Shown piece after piece: positions 40,240 to 51,400 of a DNA stretch of 64,000 bases. The notes beneath the pieces are model-generated. The model was not told the DNA's origin and ran no database searches. It worked only from the letters and a program-made list of their open reading frames with translations. Each line of letters begins with the position of its first letter. Within the stretch, counting starts at the first letter, position 1. Source of the stretch: Candidatus Latescibacterota bacterium (GTDB taxonomy: Bacteria > Latescibacterota > UBA2968 > UBA8231); NCBI GenBank assembly GCA_022827835.1, contig JAJEIO010000051.1:54192-118191 (forward strand), written 5' to 3'. Made by a program: the position numbers and the translations under genes.

Positions 40240-41420
40240 TATATCTCGCCTGGACGATAGCCCGGCGGCGGCATCTTCCGTTCGCTGAGCCACAGCGCCC
40301 GCCCAATCCTCGCCTGGACATATTGATAGTCATAGCTCGTATCTGGAGCGGCGATGTTGCCCTGCGACGGATATTGGGCAATCGCCTCCTCGACCAAGTC
40401 CACGCCCAGCCCAGGCGCATCCGGCACCGCAATATGGCTATCGATCACTTCAGGCTGACCAGTCATCACCTCGTAGCGCTGCGGCACATCGTCGGCTAGG
40501 TGCTCCAAGATCAGGAAATTGGGCAGCGTGGCCATTAGGTGAACGGCCGCCATTTCGGCCACCGGCCCCAGCGAGCCGTCGTGCGGAGCCATCGTACAGT
40601 AGTGCGCCTCGGCCATAGCGGCGATCTTCTTCATCTGCGACAGCCCCCCAGCGCGGCCCGTATCCGGCTGCACCACATCGATGATTTCGCGCTCAATCAG
40701 TTCCTTTACCCCCCAAATAGTGGCGTGGCGTTCGCCCGCGGCAATGGGAATATCTACTGCGTCGGCAACCCGAGCGAGGGCGTCGATGTTTTCAGGGGCT
40801 ACTGGATCCTCGTAAAACAGCAGGTCGTAGTCTTCGAGTGCGTGGCCCAAAGCAATGGCGTCGCGCGTCGTCAGCCAAGGCGGGCCGTGGACATCGACCA
40901 TGAGATCCACCTCGTCGCCGACCTCTTTGCGGATGGCGGCAACCGTTTCGACACAATTGTTGATACCCCCGGTCTTGATCGCCGTATAGCCTTGATCGAC
41001 CAAGGCGCGTGCCCGCTCTTTCTCGTGCGCGTGGGCATAGACCCGCACCCGGTCGCGCATCTTGCCACCCAAGAGGTTCCACACCGGCTGCCCAAGAGCC
41101 TTGCCCTTGATATCCCACAGGGCCATCTCAATACCGGTCATGGCACCAGAGCCGACGATGCCGGTCATGCCGTGGCCCATCATCGCCACCTGCATCTTGC
41201 CCCACAGCCGCTCGATGTGGAACGGGTCCTCGCCGATCATCAAAGGCGTTAGATCGTGGATGGCCGTTTCGACCACGCGCGGCCAGCCCGACGCCTCGCC
41301 CACGCCGTAGATGCCAGCGTCGGTTTCGACCTTGACGAAGAGCCAGTTGCGCGCCGACCAACCACTCGCCTGCGGCGGTGCACACTGCATCAAATAGGTC
41401 TTGATCTGAGTAATTTTCAT
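40236..41420 (-). CDS. Mandelate racemase/muconate lactonizing enzyme family (galactonate dehydratase-like)
   Basis: MKITQIKTYLMQ; GIEMALWDIKGKALGQPVWNLLGG; DVHGP; FYEDPVAPEN; AAGERHAT. Start inferred at 41420. Confidence 0.85.
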   Translation of the reverse strand: MKITQIKTYLMQCAPPQASGWSARNWLFVKVETDAGIYGVGEASGWPRVVETAIHDLTPLMIGEDPFHIERLWGKMQVAMMGHGMTGIVGSGAMTGIEMALWDIKGKALGQPVWNLLGGKMRDRVRVYAHAHEKERARALVDQGYTAIKTGGINNCVETVAAIRKEVGDEVDLMVDVHGPPWLTTRDAIALGHALEDYDLLFYEDPVAPENIDALARVADAVDIPIAAGERHATIWGVKELIEREIIDVVQPDTGRAGGLSQMKKIAAMAEAHYCTMAPHDGSLGPVAEMAAVHLMATLPNFLILEHLADDVPQRYEVMTGQPEVIDSHIAVPDAPGLGVDLVEEAIAQYPSQGNIAAPDTSYDYQYVQARIGRALWLSERKMPPPGYRPGEIY

Positions 41421-41580
41421 AGCGGTCTCCCCGTGTTGCAATGAAGCGACAAGTATAATTCATAGCGCGAAATCAATCCATTGGCAGCACTCTGTGCATA
41501 GATTGACAGGCATATTTTCAATACTTAGCTTCTAAATTTTCTATTTATTTAGCGATTTAATTTCGACAGATGCCTTTCTC

Positions 41581-42549
41581 ATGGATCCCTGCATAGGTCT
41601 GATCGATCAAGAACTGGCCCGGTTTGAAAAGCGGCTCAACGCCGAACTCAATGCCGATGTCGAGCTGGTCCACATCATTGCCCGCTACATGGCCACCCTC
41701 AAGGGCAAGCGCCTTCGGCCAGCCCTCATCCTGCTCGTGGCCAAAGCGTCTGGCCGCTGGAACGAACAGCTAATCGACACGGCCGTGGCCGTCGAAATGA
41801 TTCACGCCGCCACCATGGCCCACGACGACGTAGTGGACTCAGCAACCATGCGCCGGGGCCGCGAGACGGTCAACGAGCGCTGGACCGGGCAGACCGCCGT
41901 GCTCATGGGCGACTTTCTGCTCGCGCGCGCCCTGCGCCTGCTGATCGAGATCGGCAATCTGCAGGTCCTAAGCGCAGTCGCGCACGCCACCGAGCGGCTG
42001 AGCATAGGCGAAATTTTTGAAATCCAGATCGGCACTCAGTGCGATACGCGCGAAGAGTCGTACTTTGCCATGGTCAGCGACAAAACGGCTTCCCTAATCT
42101 CGGCCGCAGCGCGGATTGGCGCTATTCTCGCCGGCGCATCAGACGAGATCGTGCAATCCATGGGCCGCTACGGAGAATCGCTCGGCCGCGCTTTCCAAGT
42201 CGCCGACGACATCCTCGACCTCACCAGCGATCAGGCAACCATGGGCAAGCCCGTCGGGCACGACCTGCGCGAAGGCAAGATCACCTTGCCATTGATACGC
42301 GCCTTACAGCAAGCCCCTTTAGCTGCCCGGTCCGAGATGGAGGCCCTTTTGGCCCAGCCCGACAAAGACGAAGCCGAATGGGCGCAGATCGTAGCCTTTG
42401 TCGAAGAGTACCGAGGAGTCGCCGCCGCCACCGAGACTGCGCACGAATGCGCCGCCCAAGCTCAGCAATGCCTAAAAGTACTGGCCCCTTCCCCGGCCCG
42501 CGCCGCGCTAGAACGAGCCGTACAGCTCGTCGTCGAACGCAACAATTGA
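41581..42549 (+). CDS. Polyprenyl synthetase (trans-isoprenyl diphosphate synthase)
   Basis: GKRLRPALILLVAK, MAHDDVVDSATMRRG (DDxxD), FQVADDILDLTSDQATMGKPVGHDLREGKITLPLI. Confidence 0.92.
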   Translation: MDPCIGLIDQELARFEKRLNAELNADVELVHIIARYMATLKGKRLRPALILLVAKASGRWNEQLIDTAVAVEMIHAATMAHDDVVDSATMRRGRETVNERWTGQTAVLMGDFLLARALRLLIEIGNLQVLSAVAHATERLSIGEIFEIQIGTQCDTREESYFAMVSDKTASLISAAARIGAILAGASDEIVQSMGRYGESLGRAFQVADDILDLTSDQATMGKPVGHDLREGKITLPLIRALQQAPLAARSEMEALLAQPDKDEAEWAQIVAFVEEYRGVAAATETAHECAAQAQQCLKVLAPSPARAALERAVQLVVERNN

Positions 42550-42561
42550 CGCGACTAGCCC

Positions 42562-43599
42562 ATGCTCAAGCGCAGTCTGCTGGCCGTCGGCGGTTTGGCC
42601 GTGGTCCTGTACTTTCTACCGTCGCCTCGGCCCGCCGCGCCGGTGCGCGCCGATCGCCTCTTGTTGGGAACTCTCGTCACGGTCAAGCTCTACGGAGACG
42701 AAGCAGTGGTCGGCCCGCACCTAGAGGCGGCGTACGCGGAGATCGCCCGCGTCGATTCGTCTATGAGCCACTACCGCGAGGATGGAGCCTTGCAGCGGCT
42801 AGAGCAGCAGGCGCGGCTCGCCCCAACGCGCGGGCCGACCGGGATGATTGCGGTCTTGACGCGCAGCCAGCACTTCGCCGCGTTGACCGATGGAGCTTTT
42901 GACTGCACGGTGGGGGCGTTGACGAGCCTGTGGAACTTCCCCGCTGCGACAGTGCCGCCTACTCCGGCGCAGATTGATTCGGCGCTGGCGCTGGTGGGCT
43001 ACAAAGGGTTGGAGGTTGCAGCCCAGTCGTTTCGGATCAACAAGTCGGGGCTGCGATTGGATTTGGGAGCAGCGGCCAAAGGTTATGCGGTTGACCAAGC
43101 AGTGGCGGCGATGCAGGAGTTGCAAGTAGAAGCCGGGATTATTGAGGCTGGAGGCGATATTCGCTATTGGGGCGAAAAGCCGGACGGGCGGCCTTGGCTC
43201 TTTGGGGTGCAGCACCCGCGCGACCCAGAGCAATACCTAGCAGTGGAAGACCTCGGGCTAGCGGCGATCGCGACCTCGGGCGACTACGAGCAGTACTTTG
43301 ATTGGGAGGGCGAGCGCTATCACCACCTGCTCGACCCCAAGATCGGCTATCCAGCGCGGGCTAGCATAAGCGCCACCGTGTGGGCCGCGACCGCTCTGGA
43401 CGCCGACATTCTGTCAACCGCGGTCTTCGTCTTAGGACCTGAGCAAGGGCTCGCGCTCGTCGAGGGCCTACCGGATGTCGAGGGCTTTATTTTTTTTGCG
43501 CGAGACGGGCAGTTCACGCACCGGGCGTCAACCGGGCTGCGCGACCGCTTTCGCTTTTGCAATAGCAACAAACCTTCGCCGGGCTGTGCTCGGCACTAG
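42562..43599 (+). CDS. apbE: FAD:protein FMN transferase
   Basis: RLLLGTLVTVKLYG, DSSMSHYREDGALQRL, LDLGAAAKGYAVDQAV, EAGGDIRYWG, YHHLLDPKIGYPAR. Confidence 0.9.
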   Translation: MLKRSLLAVGGLAVVLYFLPSPRPAAPVRADRLLLGTLVTVKLYGDEAVVGPHLEAAYAEIARVDSSMSHYREDGALQRLEQQARLAPTRGPTGMIAVLTRSQHFAALTDGAFDCTVGALTSLWNFPAATVPPTPAQIDSALALVGYKGLEVAAQSFRINKSGLRLDLGAAAKGYAVDQAVAAMQELQVEAGIIEAGGDIRYWGEKPDGRPWLFGVQHPRDPEQYLAVEDLGLAAIATSGDYEQYFDWEGERYHHLLDPKIGYPARASISATVWAATALDADILSTAVFVLGPEQGLALVEGLPDVEGFIFFARDGQFTHRASTGLRDRFRFCNSNKPSPGCARH

Positions 43600-43617
43600 C
43601 GGAGTAAAGACCAATTT

Positions 43618-46140
43618 ATGAAACGCAATCGGAAACTCGTGCTAATCGTGGCACTGATCGCCGCGGCAGTGTACTACCTGCTGCCGAGCGTGGAATTTTA
43701 CAGCATGGCGGACGACGAGCGAGAGACCTTGGGGCTGAAGGCCCCTGAGCAACTCGCCGATCTGAAAAAGCGCTCGCTCAACTTGGGACTGGACCTGCAG
43801 GGCGGCATTCACCTCGTCCTAGAGGTCAAAACCGAGGGGATGGAGCAGCAGGAAGCCCAAGATGCGGTCGCCCAAGCCCAGGAAGTCATCCGCAATCGCA
43901 TCGATCAGTTTGGGGTGGCCGAGCCGACCATTCAGCGCCAAGGCGACAATCGCATCATCATCGAATTGCCCGGCGTCCAAGACGTGCAGCGCGCCAAGGA
44001 CCTAGTAGGCCAGACTGCACTGCTCGAATTCCAGCTCCTCGAACCCGCTGAAGATCGCACTCGCCTGATCCAGCGCATCGACCAAGTGCTGGCTCCGAAA
44101 GAAGAGGACACAGAGGAAGAGGAAGACCTCCTCCTTTCCTCCACACCAGAAAGCGCGCCCCTCTCCTCCATGCTCAGCCCCACCGGCGAAGACCTCACGG
44201 TCTCGGGCCGCGACTTGCAGCGCGTCAAGAACTTGCTCAACACCTCAGAGGCTCAAGAACTCATCCCCGCAGACGTGGAATTCCTCTTTTCGAGCAAACC
44301 CGCCGGAGCCGAGGGCAATGAGTTCTACTTCCTCTACTTGGTGCGCAAAAAGCCGGAGATGACCGGGCACATGATTCAGGACGCCTTTGTCTCCATCGGC
44401 CAAGTAGTAGAGTACATGGGCCAGCCCATAGTCAATTTCTCGACCACCGACGAAGGGGTGCGGCTTTTCAGCCGCATCACGGGTTCGCACATCGGCGAGC
44501 GCATGGCCATTGTCCTCGACGAATCAGTGTACTCAGCTCCGGTCATCCAAACCAAAATCAGCGAGGGTCGCGGCATCATCACCGGTAGCGGCACCCAAGA
44601 AGAGGCCAAAGACCTCGCCATCGTGCTGCGGGCCGGCGCGCTACCGGCCGAGGTCGAGATCATCGAAGACCGCACGGTCGGCCCCTCGCTGGGGCGCGAC
44701 TCCATCGAGCAAGGCAAGACCGCAGCCATCTACAGCATGGTACTAGTCGTGATCTTCATGGTCCTCTACTACCGAGCCGCCGGGCTGATCGCCGACTGCG
44801 CTCTCCTGCTCAACATGCTCTTCATCATGGCGGTACTGGCCGGTTTTCACGCCACGCTGACCTTGCCCGGCATTGCCGGCATCATCCTGACCATCGGCAT
44901 GGCCGTTGACGCCAATGTGCTGATCTTCGAGCGCATCCGCGAAGAGCTGCGCTCGGGCAAGACCGTGCGCGCGGCCATAGATTCCGGCTACGGCCACGCG
45001 CTCTCGGCCATCATTGACGCCAACGTAACCACGTTCCTCGTCGGCATCGTACTCTATCAGTTCGGCACCGGGCCGATCCGCGGCTTTGCCTTGACCTTGT
45101 GCATCGGCATCATCTCCAGCCTCTTTACGGCCTTCTTTGTAACCCGCACGATCTTCGAGCTGATTACCCGGAAGTCGGAGCAATCGAGCTTGAGCATCGG
45201 GCCAGTTGCGCTCTTCTCCAACCTGAACATCCGCTTCCTCTCGTTGCGCAACATTGGTTTTGGCACCTCGGCGGCCGTGCTGCTCATCGGCATCGTTTCC
45301 ATTTTGGGCATCAATGGCATCCGGCAGGGCATCGACTTCGCCGGCGGCACTTTGCTGGAGTTGCACTTCGATCCAGCCGTAAAAGTCGAGGACATCCGCA
45401 GCCAGCTCGGCCGCGTCCCCGTGGGCGATGCCGAAATCGACCTGAGCAAGAGCGAGATCAAGCAGTTCGGATCGGAAAACGACATTCTCATCCGCGTCAG
45501 CGAAAGCGGAGCAGGCACCGAGGTGGCCGACGGCATTATGGGAGTTCTCGAGTCCGGATTTGCCGACAACATCGAGGAAATGGAGTGGATCCGACGCCAA
45601 GAAAAGGTCGGCCCCAAAATCGGCAGTGAACTGAGCAACGCAGCCGTGCGCGCGGTGTTGGTGGCACTGGCGCTGATTCTGATCTACATGGCTTGGCGCT
45701 TCCACCGCTTCCTCTACGGTATTGCCGCGGTCGTCGCGCTCTTCCACGATGTGCTCATCACCCTCGGGCTGCTCTCGCTCTTCGACATTGAGATTACTCT
45801 CGCGGTGGTTGCCGCACTGCTGGCCATTGTCGGCTACTCGCTCAACGACACGATCGTGGTCTTCGACCGCATCCGCGAAAATCTGCACACAGCCCGCCGA
45901 CAGGGCTTTGACGGCACGGTCAACCAGAGCATCAACGAGTGCCTGAGCCGCACGCTGATCACCTCGGCGACGACCCTTATGGCAGTGCTGGTGCTGATGA
46001 TCTTTGGCGGCGAAGTCAACCGCGACTTTACCATCACCTTGATGATCGGCGTCGTGGTCGGCACCTACTCGTCTGTATTCGTCGCCAGCCCAGTGCTCTA
46101 TCTAGGCCAACAGCGGGCCGCCGCCAAAGAGGCTGACTAA
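43618..46140 (+). CDS. secDF: Fused protein translocase SecDF
   Basis: SecD part (LGLDLQGGIHLVLEV, VLIFERIREELRSGK) followed in one frame by SecF part (GIDFAGGTLLELHF, YSLNDTIVVFDRIREN). Confidence 0.95.
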   Translation: MKRNRKLVLIVALIAAAVYYLLPSVEFYSMADDERETLGLKAPEQLADLKKRSLNLGLDLQGGIHLVLEVKTEGMEQQEAQDAVAQAQEVIRNRIDQFGVAEPTIQRQGDNRIIIELPGVQDVQRAKDLVGQTALLEFQLLEPAEDRTRLIQRIDQVLAPKEEDTEEEEDLLLSSTPESAPLSSMLSPTGEDLTVSGRDLQRVKNLLNTSEAQELIPADVEFLFSSKPAGAEGNEFYFLYLVRKKPEMTGHMIQDAFVSIGQVVEYMGQPIVNFSTTDEGVRLFSRITGSHIGERMAIVLDESVYSAPVIQTKISEGRGIITGSGTQEEAKDLAIVLRAGALPAEVEIIEDRTVGPSLGRDSIEQGKTAAIYSMVLVVIFMVLYYRAAGLIADCALLLNMLFIMAVLAGFHATLTLPGIAGIILTIGMAVDANVLIFERIREELRSGKTVRAAIDSGYGHALSAIIDANVTTFLVGIVLYQFGTGPIRGFALTLCIGIISSLFTAFFVTRTIFELITRKSEQSSLSIGPVALFSNLNIRFLSLRNIGFGTSAAVLLIGIVSILGINGIRQGIDFAGGTLLELHFDPAVKVEDIRSQLGRVPVGDAEIDLSKSEIKQFGSENDILIRVSESGAGTEVADGIMGVLESGFADNIEEMEWIRRQEKVGPKIGSELSNAAVRAVLVALALILIYMAWRFHRFLYGIAAVVALFHDVLITLGLLSLFDIEITLAVVAALLAIVGYSLNDTIVVFDRIRENLHTARRQGFDGTVNQSINECLSRTLITSATTLMAVLVLMIFGGEVNRDFTITLMIGVVVGTYSSVFVASPVLYLGQQRAAAKEAD

Positions 46141-46168
46141 AGCCAACTGGGCGGGACCGCCTCTCGCC

Positions 46169-47380
46169 ATGAAAACGATAGTAGTAGCCGCCTTTGTCCT
46201 GCTGTTGATCTACTACGGGCCACCGCAGGATCGCTCCAGCCCTTTTGACGCCGCGTGGATGCTGGGTGCGCTGGCCCTCTTGGCCGCGGCTGGAGGCCAA
46301 TTGGCGCAGGCGGTCCGCCTACCAGCCCTGGTGGGATGGATCGGGGCTGGGATGTTGCTGGGCACCGGCGGCTTGCAACTAGTCGATCTAGGCGCATTTT
46401 CCCTGCACCAATTGCTCTTGCTCACGGCGGGCCTCGGGGTCGGCTTCCAAGTAGGGCTGCACGTAGTATGGCCAACGCACGCTTGGCGCACGCTTGGGTT
46501 GGTAGCGGCGGCGACCGCGCTGGTCTTTGCCGCAGTGACCGCGGCCACCGCATTGCTCGGGCTACCTTGGGAACAAGCCGTACTCCTCGGCGCACTGGCC
46601 AGCTTGTGGGGGCCTTTCACCAGTGTACCAGAATTTGGCCGGCGCGGCGCGCTAGTGCTGGCCGTGCTAGGAACGGGCTGCGCCCTCGGGGCGTTGGCTG
46701 GAGCACTGGTTCTGCTGGAAACTGGAGCCGCAGGATGGGTCGGGCGCGTCGGCCTTTCGCTTGTAGCTGGCGGTGGGCTGGGGCTGGGACTGCGCCTTTT
46801 AAGGCGATTCGCCACGCCAAGCGCGACCATAGTCTCCGGCCTAGTCGGGGCTTTTTTCTTAACAGCTCTCGCGCTAGATACTCTCGGGCTGATGGCCTTG
46901 CCTTGCGGGTTGGTGGCGGGACTCGTACAGGACAAGCAGCAAAGCCGCCGCGTGCGGTTGCTACTGCACCGGGGCGCGCCGGTGGCGTTCGTGCTCTTTT
47001 TCGCACTCTTGGGGACCGCGCTCGATCTCGGCGCACTGTGGCCGCTCGCGGACGGGCTGTACGAGGCCGCGCTCGTCCTAGTGGCCGTGCCGCTGCTTTT
47101 GCGGGGACTGGCTCCCATAGCGTACTACCCGCTACCCGGCCCTTATCCAGGGCGGCGCATTGGCTGGCGGCTCCTGCCGCGCGGCGCGTTGCTGTTCGAG
47201 TTGTTCTGCGGCCCACACGGGCTGGCTCCCTACGTAGGGGCCGAAGGCCTGTTGGCGCAGGCCGTGCTCTTGGACATTCTCGTTTCGACCCTGCTTTTCT
47301 CCTCCTTGTCATTGCTCGTAGATGAGAGCCTTAGCGCCGCAGAAAAGGCCCGCCCCTCAGAAGAAGACAAGGCGGCCTGA
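46169..47380 (+). CDS. Monovalent cation/proton antiporter-like polytopic membrane protein
   Basis: About 400 aa of hydrophobic helices; LVGWIGAGMLLGTGGLQLVD and FFALLGTALDLGALW resemble CPA2/NhaP-type antiporters. Confidence 0.55.
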   Translation: MKTIVVAAFVLLLIYYGPPQDRSSPFDAAWMLGALALLAAAGGQLAQAVRLPALVGWIGAGMLLGTGGLQLVDLGAFSLHQLLLLTAGLGVGFQVGLHVVWPTHAWRTLGLVAAATALVFAAVTAATALLGLPWEQAVLLGALASLWGPFTSVPEFGRRGALVLAVLGTGCALGALAGALVLLETGAAGWVGRVGLSLVAGGGLGLGLRLLRRFATPSATIVSGLVGAFFLTALALDTLGLMALPCGLVAGLVQDKQQSRRVRLLLHRGAPVAFVLFFALLGTALDLGALWPLADGLYEAALVLVAVPLLLRGLAPIAYYPLPGPYPGRRIGWRLLPRGALLFELFCGPHGLAPYVGAEGLLAQAVLLDILVSTLLFSSLSLLVDESLSAAEKARPSEEDKAA

Positions 47381-47446
47381 GTCAAGCCGCTGTTGGTTTG
47401 TGCCCAACTAGGCTGATTCGTATCTTTAGTGGTCTAGATATTTTGT

Positions 47447-48139
47447 ATGGACCACATCCGCGACAACTGGGAATTGCTGCGCACCCGCATTGAGCGGGCG
47501 GCCGAGCGCAGCGGGCGCGCAGCGAGCGCGATTGAGGTCGTCGCCGTCAGCAAAACGCGCAGCGCCCGCGAAATCGAGGCCGCTTACGCCTGCGGCTTGC
47601 GTCTCGTGGGCGAAAATCGCATCCAAGAAGCAGCGGTCAAGCGCCCGCAGGTCGCCGCGCCCCTCGCTTGGCACTTTGTCGGCCACTTGCAGACGAATAA
47701 AGCCGGGCGGGCCGTCGAGCTTTTCGATCTCGTGCAATCGGTCGATTCCGCCCGGTTAGCACGGGCACTCAGCCGCCGCGCCGAGCAGACCGGTCGCACT
47801 ATCGAGGTGCTCTTGCAGGTAAACACGGCCGGCAGCCTGAGCCAAGGCGGAGTGGCACCCGATCAGCTCGTCGATCTAGTCGCAGCCCTCGCGCCGCTGC
47901 CGCACTTGCGAATTCGCGGCTTGATGACCATTGCCGCCCACAGCGAGGATGAGTCCACAGTCCGGGGCTGCTTTCGGACCTTGCGCGAGCTCGGCGAAAA
48001 AGTCGCCGAGTGCGAATTTGCGGGCGTGTCCATGGACTACCTGTCCATGGGCATGAGCGGCGACTTTGAACTCGCCATAGCCGAAGGGGCCAATTTGTTG
48101 CGCCTCGGCACGGCCATCTTCGGCCCGCGGCCGACCTGA
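47447..48139 (+). CDS. YggS family PLP homeostasis protein
   Basis: VVAVSKTRSAREIEAAYACGLRLVGENRIQEA, WHFVGHLQTNKA, LSMGMSGDFELAIAEGANLLRLGTAIFGPR. Confidence 0.93.
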   Translation: MDHIRDNWELLRTRIERAAERSGRAASAIEVVAVSKTRSAREIEAAYACGLRLVGENRIQEAAVKRPQVAAPLAWHFVGHLQTNKAGRAVELFDLVQSVDSARLARALSRRAEQTGRTIEVLLQVNTAGSLSQGGVAPDQLVDLVAALAPLPHLRIRGLMTIAAHSEDESTVRGCFRTLRELGEKVAECEFAGVSMDYLSMGMSGDFELAIAEGANLLRLGTAIFGPRPT

Positions 48140-48155
48140 TGCACAGGAGATAATC

Positions 48156-48449
48156 GTGTTCGATTTCGGCGGTTTTTTTACAGACGTCAAGGGCCTCCTC
48201 ATTGGTCTCATCACGATCTACAGCTATGTGGTCCTCATCCGGGTGCTGATCTCGTGGTTTAATCCCAGCCCCCACAACCCGCTCGTCCAATTTCTGCGCG
48301 GCGTCACCGATCCGGCCCTCGATACAGTGCGCTCCTTCTTGCCGAGGTTTTTCTGGTCAACTGGCATAGACTTTACGCCGATAGTCCTGTTTTTCCTGCT
48401 CAGACTCGTCGTCGTCTTCCTCCACAATATCTTCCCCGCGGCCGAATGA
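48156..48449 (+). CDS. YggT family membrane protein
   Basis: VVLIRVLISWFNPSPHNPLVQFLRGVTDPALDTVRSFLP. Confidence 0.88.
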   Translation: MFDFGGFFTDVKGLLIGLITIYSYVVLIRVLISWFNPSPHNPLVQFLRGVTDPALDTVRSFLPRFFWSTGIDFTPIVLFFLLRLVVVFLHNIFPAAE

Positions 48450-51400
48450 GCATGGCACCCCCAACCCCTTTTGACCCGGTTCCGTCCCAAGTGGACTTCC
48501 CCGCTCAGGAGCGCCACATCCTCGAGTTCTGGCGCGACGGCAACCTGTATCGCAAGTCCGTCGATACCCGCTCCGTCGATCGGCCCTTCCGGTTCTACGA
48601 CGGGCCGCCCTTTGCGACCGGACTGCCCCACTACGGACACCTGCTGGCGTCCATTACCAAGGACGTGGTGCCCCGCTACTGGACGATGCGCGGCTACCGG
48701 GTCGAGCGCCGCTGGGGTTGGGACTGCCACGGCCTACCCGTCGAGAACGAAGCTGAACAGCAGCTCGGGCTCCGGTCGCGGCGCGACATTATCGAGTACG
48801 GCGTAACCCAGTTCAACGAGGCCTGCCGCGACTTAGTGCTGCGCTACACGGCCGAGTGGCAGCGGCTGATCGAGCGACTGGGGCGCTGGGTTGACTGGGA
48901 CCACCAGTACCGGACTATGGACCCCGATTTCATGGAGTCGGTGTGGTGGGTGTTCAAGTCGCTATGGGACAAGGGGCTTGTCTATGAGGGCTACAAGTCC
49001 CTCGCCTACTGTCCCCGCTGCGCCACACCGCTGTCGAACTTCGAGGTCAACCAAGGCTACCAAGACACCCAGGACCCGTCGATCACAGTGCGTTTCCGCG
49101 TCGCTGGCGAGCCGCGCCTGTCCCTGCTCGCTTGGACGACGACCCCGTGGACTTTGCCCTCCAACATGGGCTTGGCCGTCGGCCGCGACATCGACTACGT
49201 GCGCGTCACCACCCGCGACGGAGAGCAGTTAATCCTCGCCGCTTCCCTCGTCGAAAACCTCTTCCGCCGGCACGACAGCGAAATCGCCGAGGTAACGCCG
49301 GTTGCCGTCGAAGACCTCGTCGGGCTACGCTACGAGCCTTTGTTTTCCTACTTCGCCAGCCATGCCAACGAGGGCGCTTTCCGCGTCGTAACAGCCGACT
49401 TCGTGTCCACCGACGACGGCACCGGCATCGTCCATATTGCCCCGGGATTTGGCGAAGACGATTACCAACTCGGTCTGGCCGAGGGCTTGCCCGTGGTCTG
49501 TCCCATCGACGCCGACTGCTGCTTCACCGATGAAATCCCGGACTTCGCGGGCACTTTCGTGAAGGACACCGATACGCCCATCATCCGCCGCCTGCGCGCC
49601 TCTGGTCAGCTATTCTCCGAAGGCTCCATCGAGCACTCGTACCCCTTCTGCTGGCGCTGCGACTCGCCCCTCATCTACCGCACGATCTCCACTTGGTTCG
49701 TAAAAATCGAAGGCGAGGTGAAGGAGAAGATGCTCGCCGCCAACCAGCAGATCTGGTGGATTCCCGAGCACATCCGCGATGGTCGCTTCGGCAAGGGCAT
49801 TGAGTCGGCACCGGACTGGGCCGTCAGCCGCAACCGCTACTGGGGAACGCCACTGCCGATTTGGCGCAACGAGGAAACGGGAGAAGCCGTGTGCGTCGGC
49901 AGCCGCCAGGAGTTGTGCGAACTTACCGGCCGCGAAGTCGATGACCTGCACAAGCACTTCATCGACGACCTCGAAATTCCGGCACCGTCGGGGAACGGCT
50001 CGCTGCGGCGCGTGCCCGAAGTCCTCGACTGCTGGTTCGAGTCTGGGTCCATGCCGTACGCGCAGAGTCACTACCCCTTTGGGCGGCGCGAGGACTTTGA
50101 AGCCTCTTTCCCAGCCAACTTTATCTCCGAAAACCTCGATCAGACCCGAGGGTGGTTCTACACCCTGACGATCCTCGCCGCGGCCCTGTTTGACAAGCCG
50201 GCTTTCCACAACTGCATCGTCGGCGGCATGTTGCTAGCGGCCGATGGACGCAAGCTGAGCAAGCGCTTGAAGAACTATCCCGATCCAGCCGAAATGCTCG
50301 AGACCTACGGCGCCGACGCCCTGCGCCTCTATCTGCTCAACTCGCCGGCCATGAAGGCCGAAGAGATGCGTATGACCGAAGAGGGCATCAAGCAGAGCCT
50401 GCGCGACGTCATCATTCCCTTGTGGAACGCCTATAGCTTCTTCGTCACCTACGCGACCATTGACGGCTGGACGCCAGACAAGAGCCATGCACAACCGCTC
50501 GACCACCGCCTCGACCGCTGGATTCTCTCGGAGTTGCAGACCTTGCTCCACGACCTCAACGCCGAAATGGAAGCCTACCGGCTCTATCGCACGGTACCGG
50601 CGATGGTGGCCTTTATCGAGAAGCTGACCAACTGGTACATCCGCCGCAGCCGCCGCCGCTTCTGGAAGTCCGAAGACGACCAAGACAAGCAGGCCGCGTA
50701 CGACACCCTCTACCGAGTGCTGGTGACCTTCATCAAAGCCCTAGCACCGGTCCTGCCCTTTATCACCGAGAGCATCTACCAGAACTTGGTGCGCCGCGTC
50801 GATCCCGATGCCCCCGAAAGCATCCACCTGTGCGATATGCCCCAAGCTGACGAGCACTTGCGCGACGCCGCCTTAGAGCAACAAATGGAACTGGCGACGA
50901 GAGCCGTGGTCTTGGGCCGCTCGCTGCGCAGCAAGCACGCGCTCAAGGTGCGTCAGCCGCTGCGGCACCTCTATCTCCTGCCCCCCAACGGACACAGCCA
51001 CCACGGGCTAGAGCAGATGACCGACCTGCTAGCCGACGAGCTCAACGTCAAGGAGGTCGTGTTGGTGGAGGACGAGACCAAATTCAGCGAGGTCTCCTAC
51101 CGGCCCGACTTCCGCGCCTTGGGACCGCGTTTCGGCAAGCAGATGCCAGAAGTCGCCGCTCGCGTTCAAGCTCTGACGGCTGAGGATGTCCACCTCCTCG
51201 AAAGCGGTGGCCAGATTTCGGTGGCTGGCGGCGAGATCGGGCTAGCCGACATCGTCGTGCAGCGCCGGGAGAAAGAAGGCGTGGTGGTAGCCCTCGACAA
51301 TAACCTCGGGGTGGGGTTAGATGTCCAACTCGACGACGAGTTAATCGCCGAATGCACTGCACGCGAATTCGTCAACCGCGTGCAGAACATGCGCAAAGAG

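Noticed and set aside
41503-41531. TTGACA element upstream of the polyprenyl synthase gene
   Set aside because: No good -10 hexamer at 16-18 nt spacing, so not called as a promoter.
44743-45888. 381-aa minus-strand ORF antisense to secDF
   Set aside because: Shadow ORF in high-GC coding DNA. Low-complexity, highly charged translation with no family motifs; the plus strand encodes clear SecDF.
46213-47325. Long ORFs (356 aa plus, 301 aa minus) overlapping the antiporter-like gene
   Set aside because: Arg/Ala/Pro-rich translations typical of out-of-frame high-GC sequence. The 46169..47380 frame gives a coherent polytopic membrane protein.
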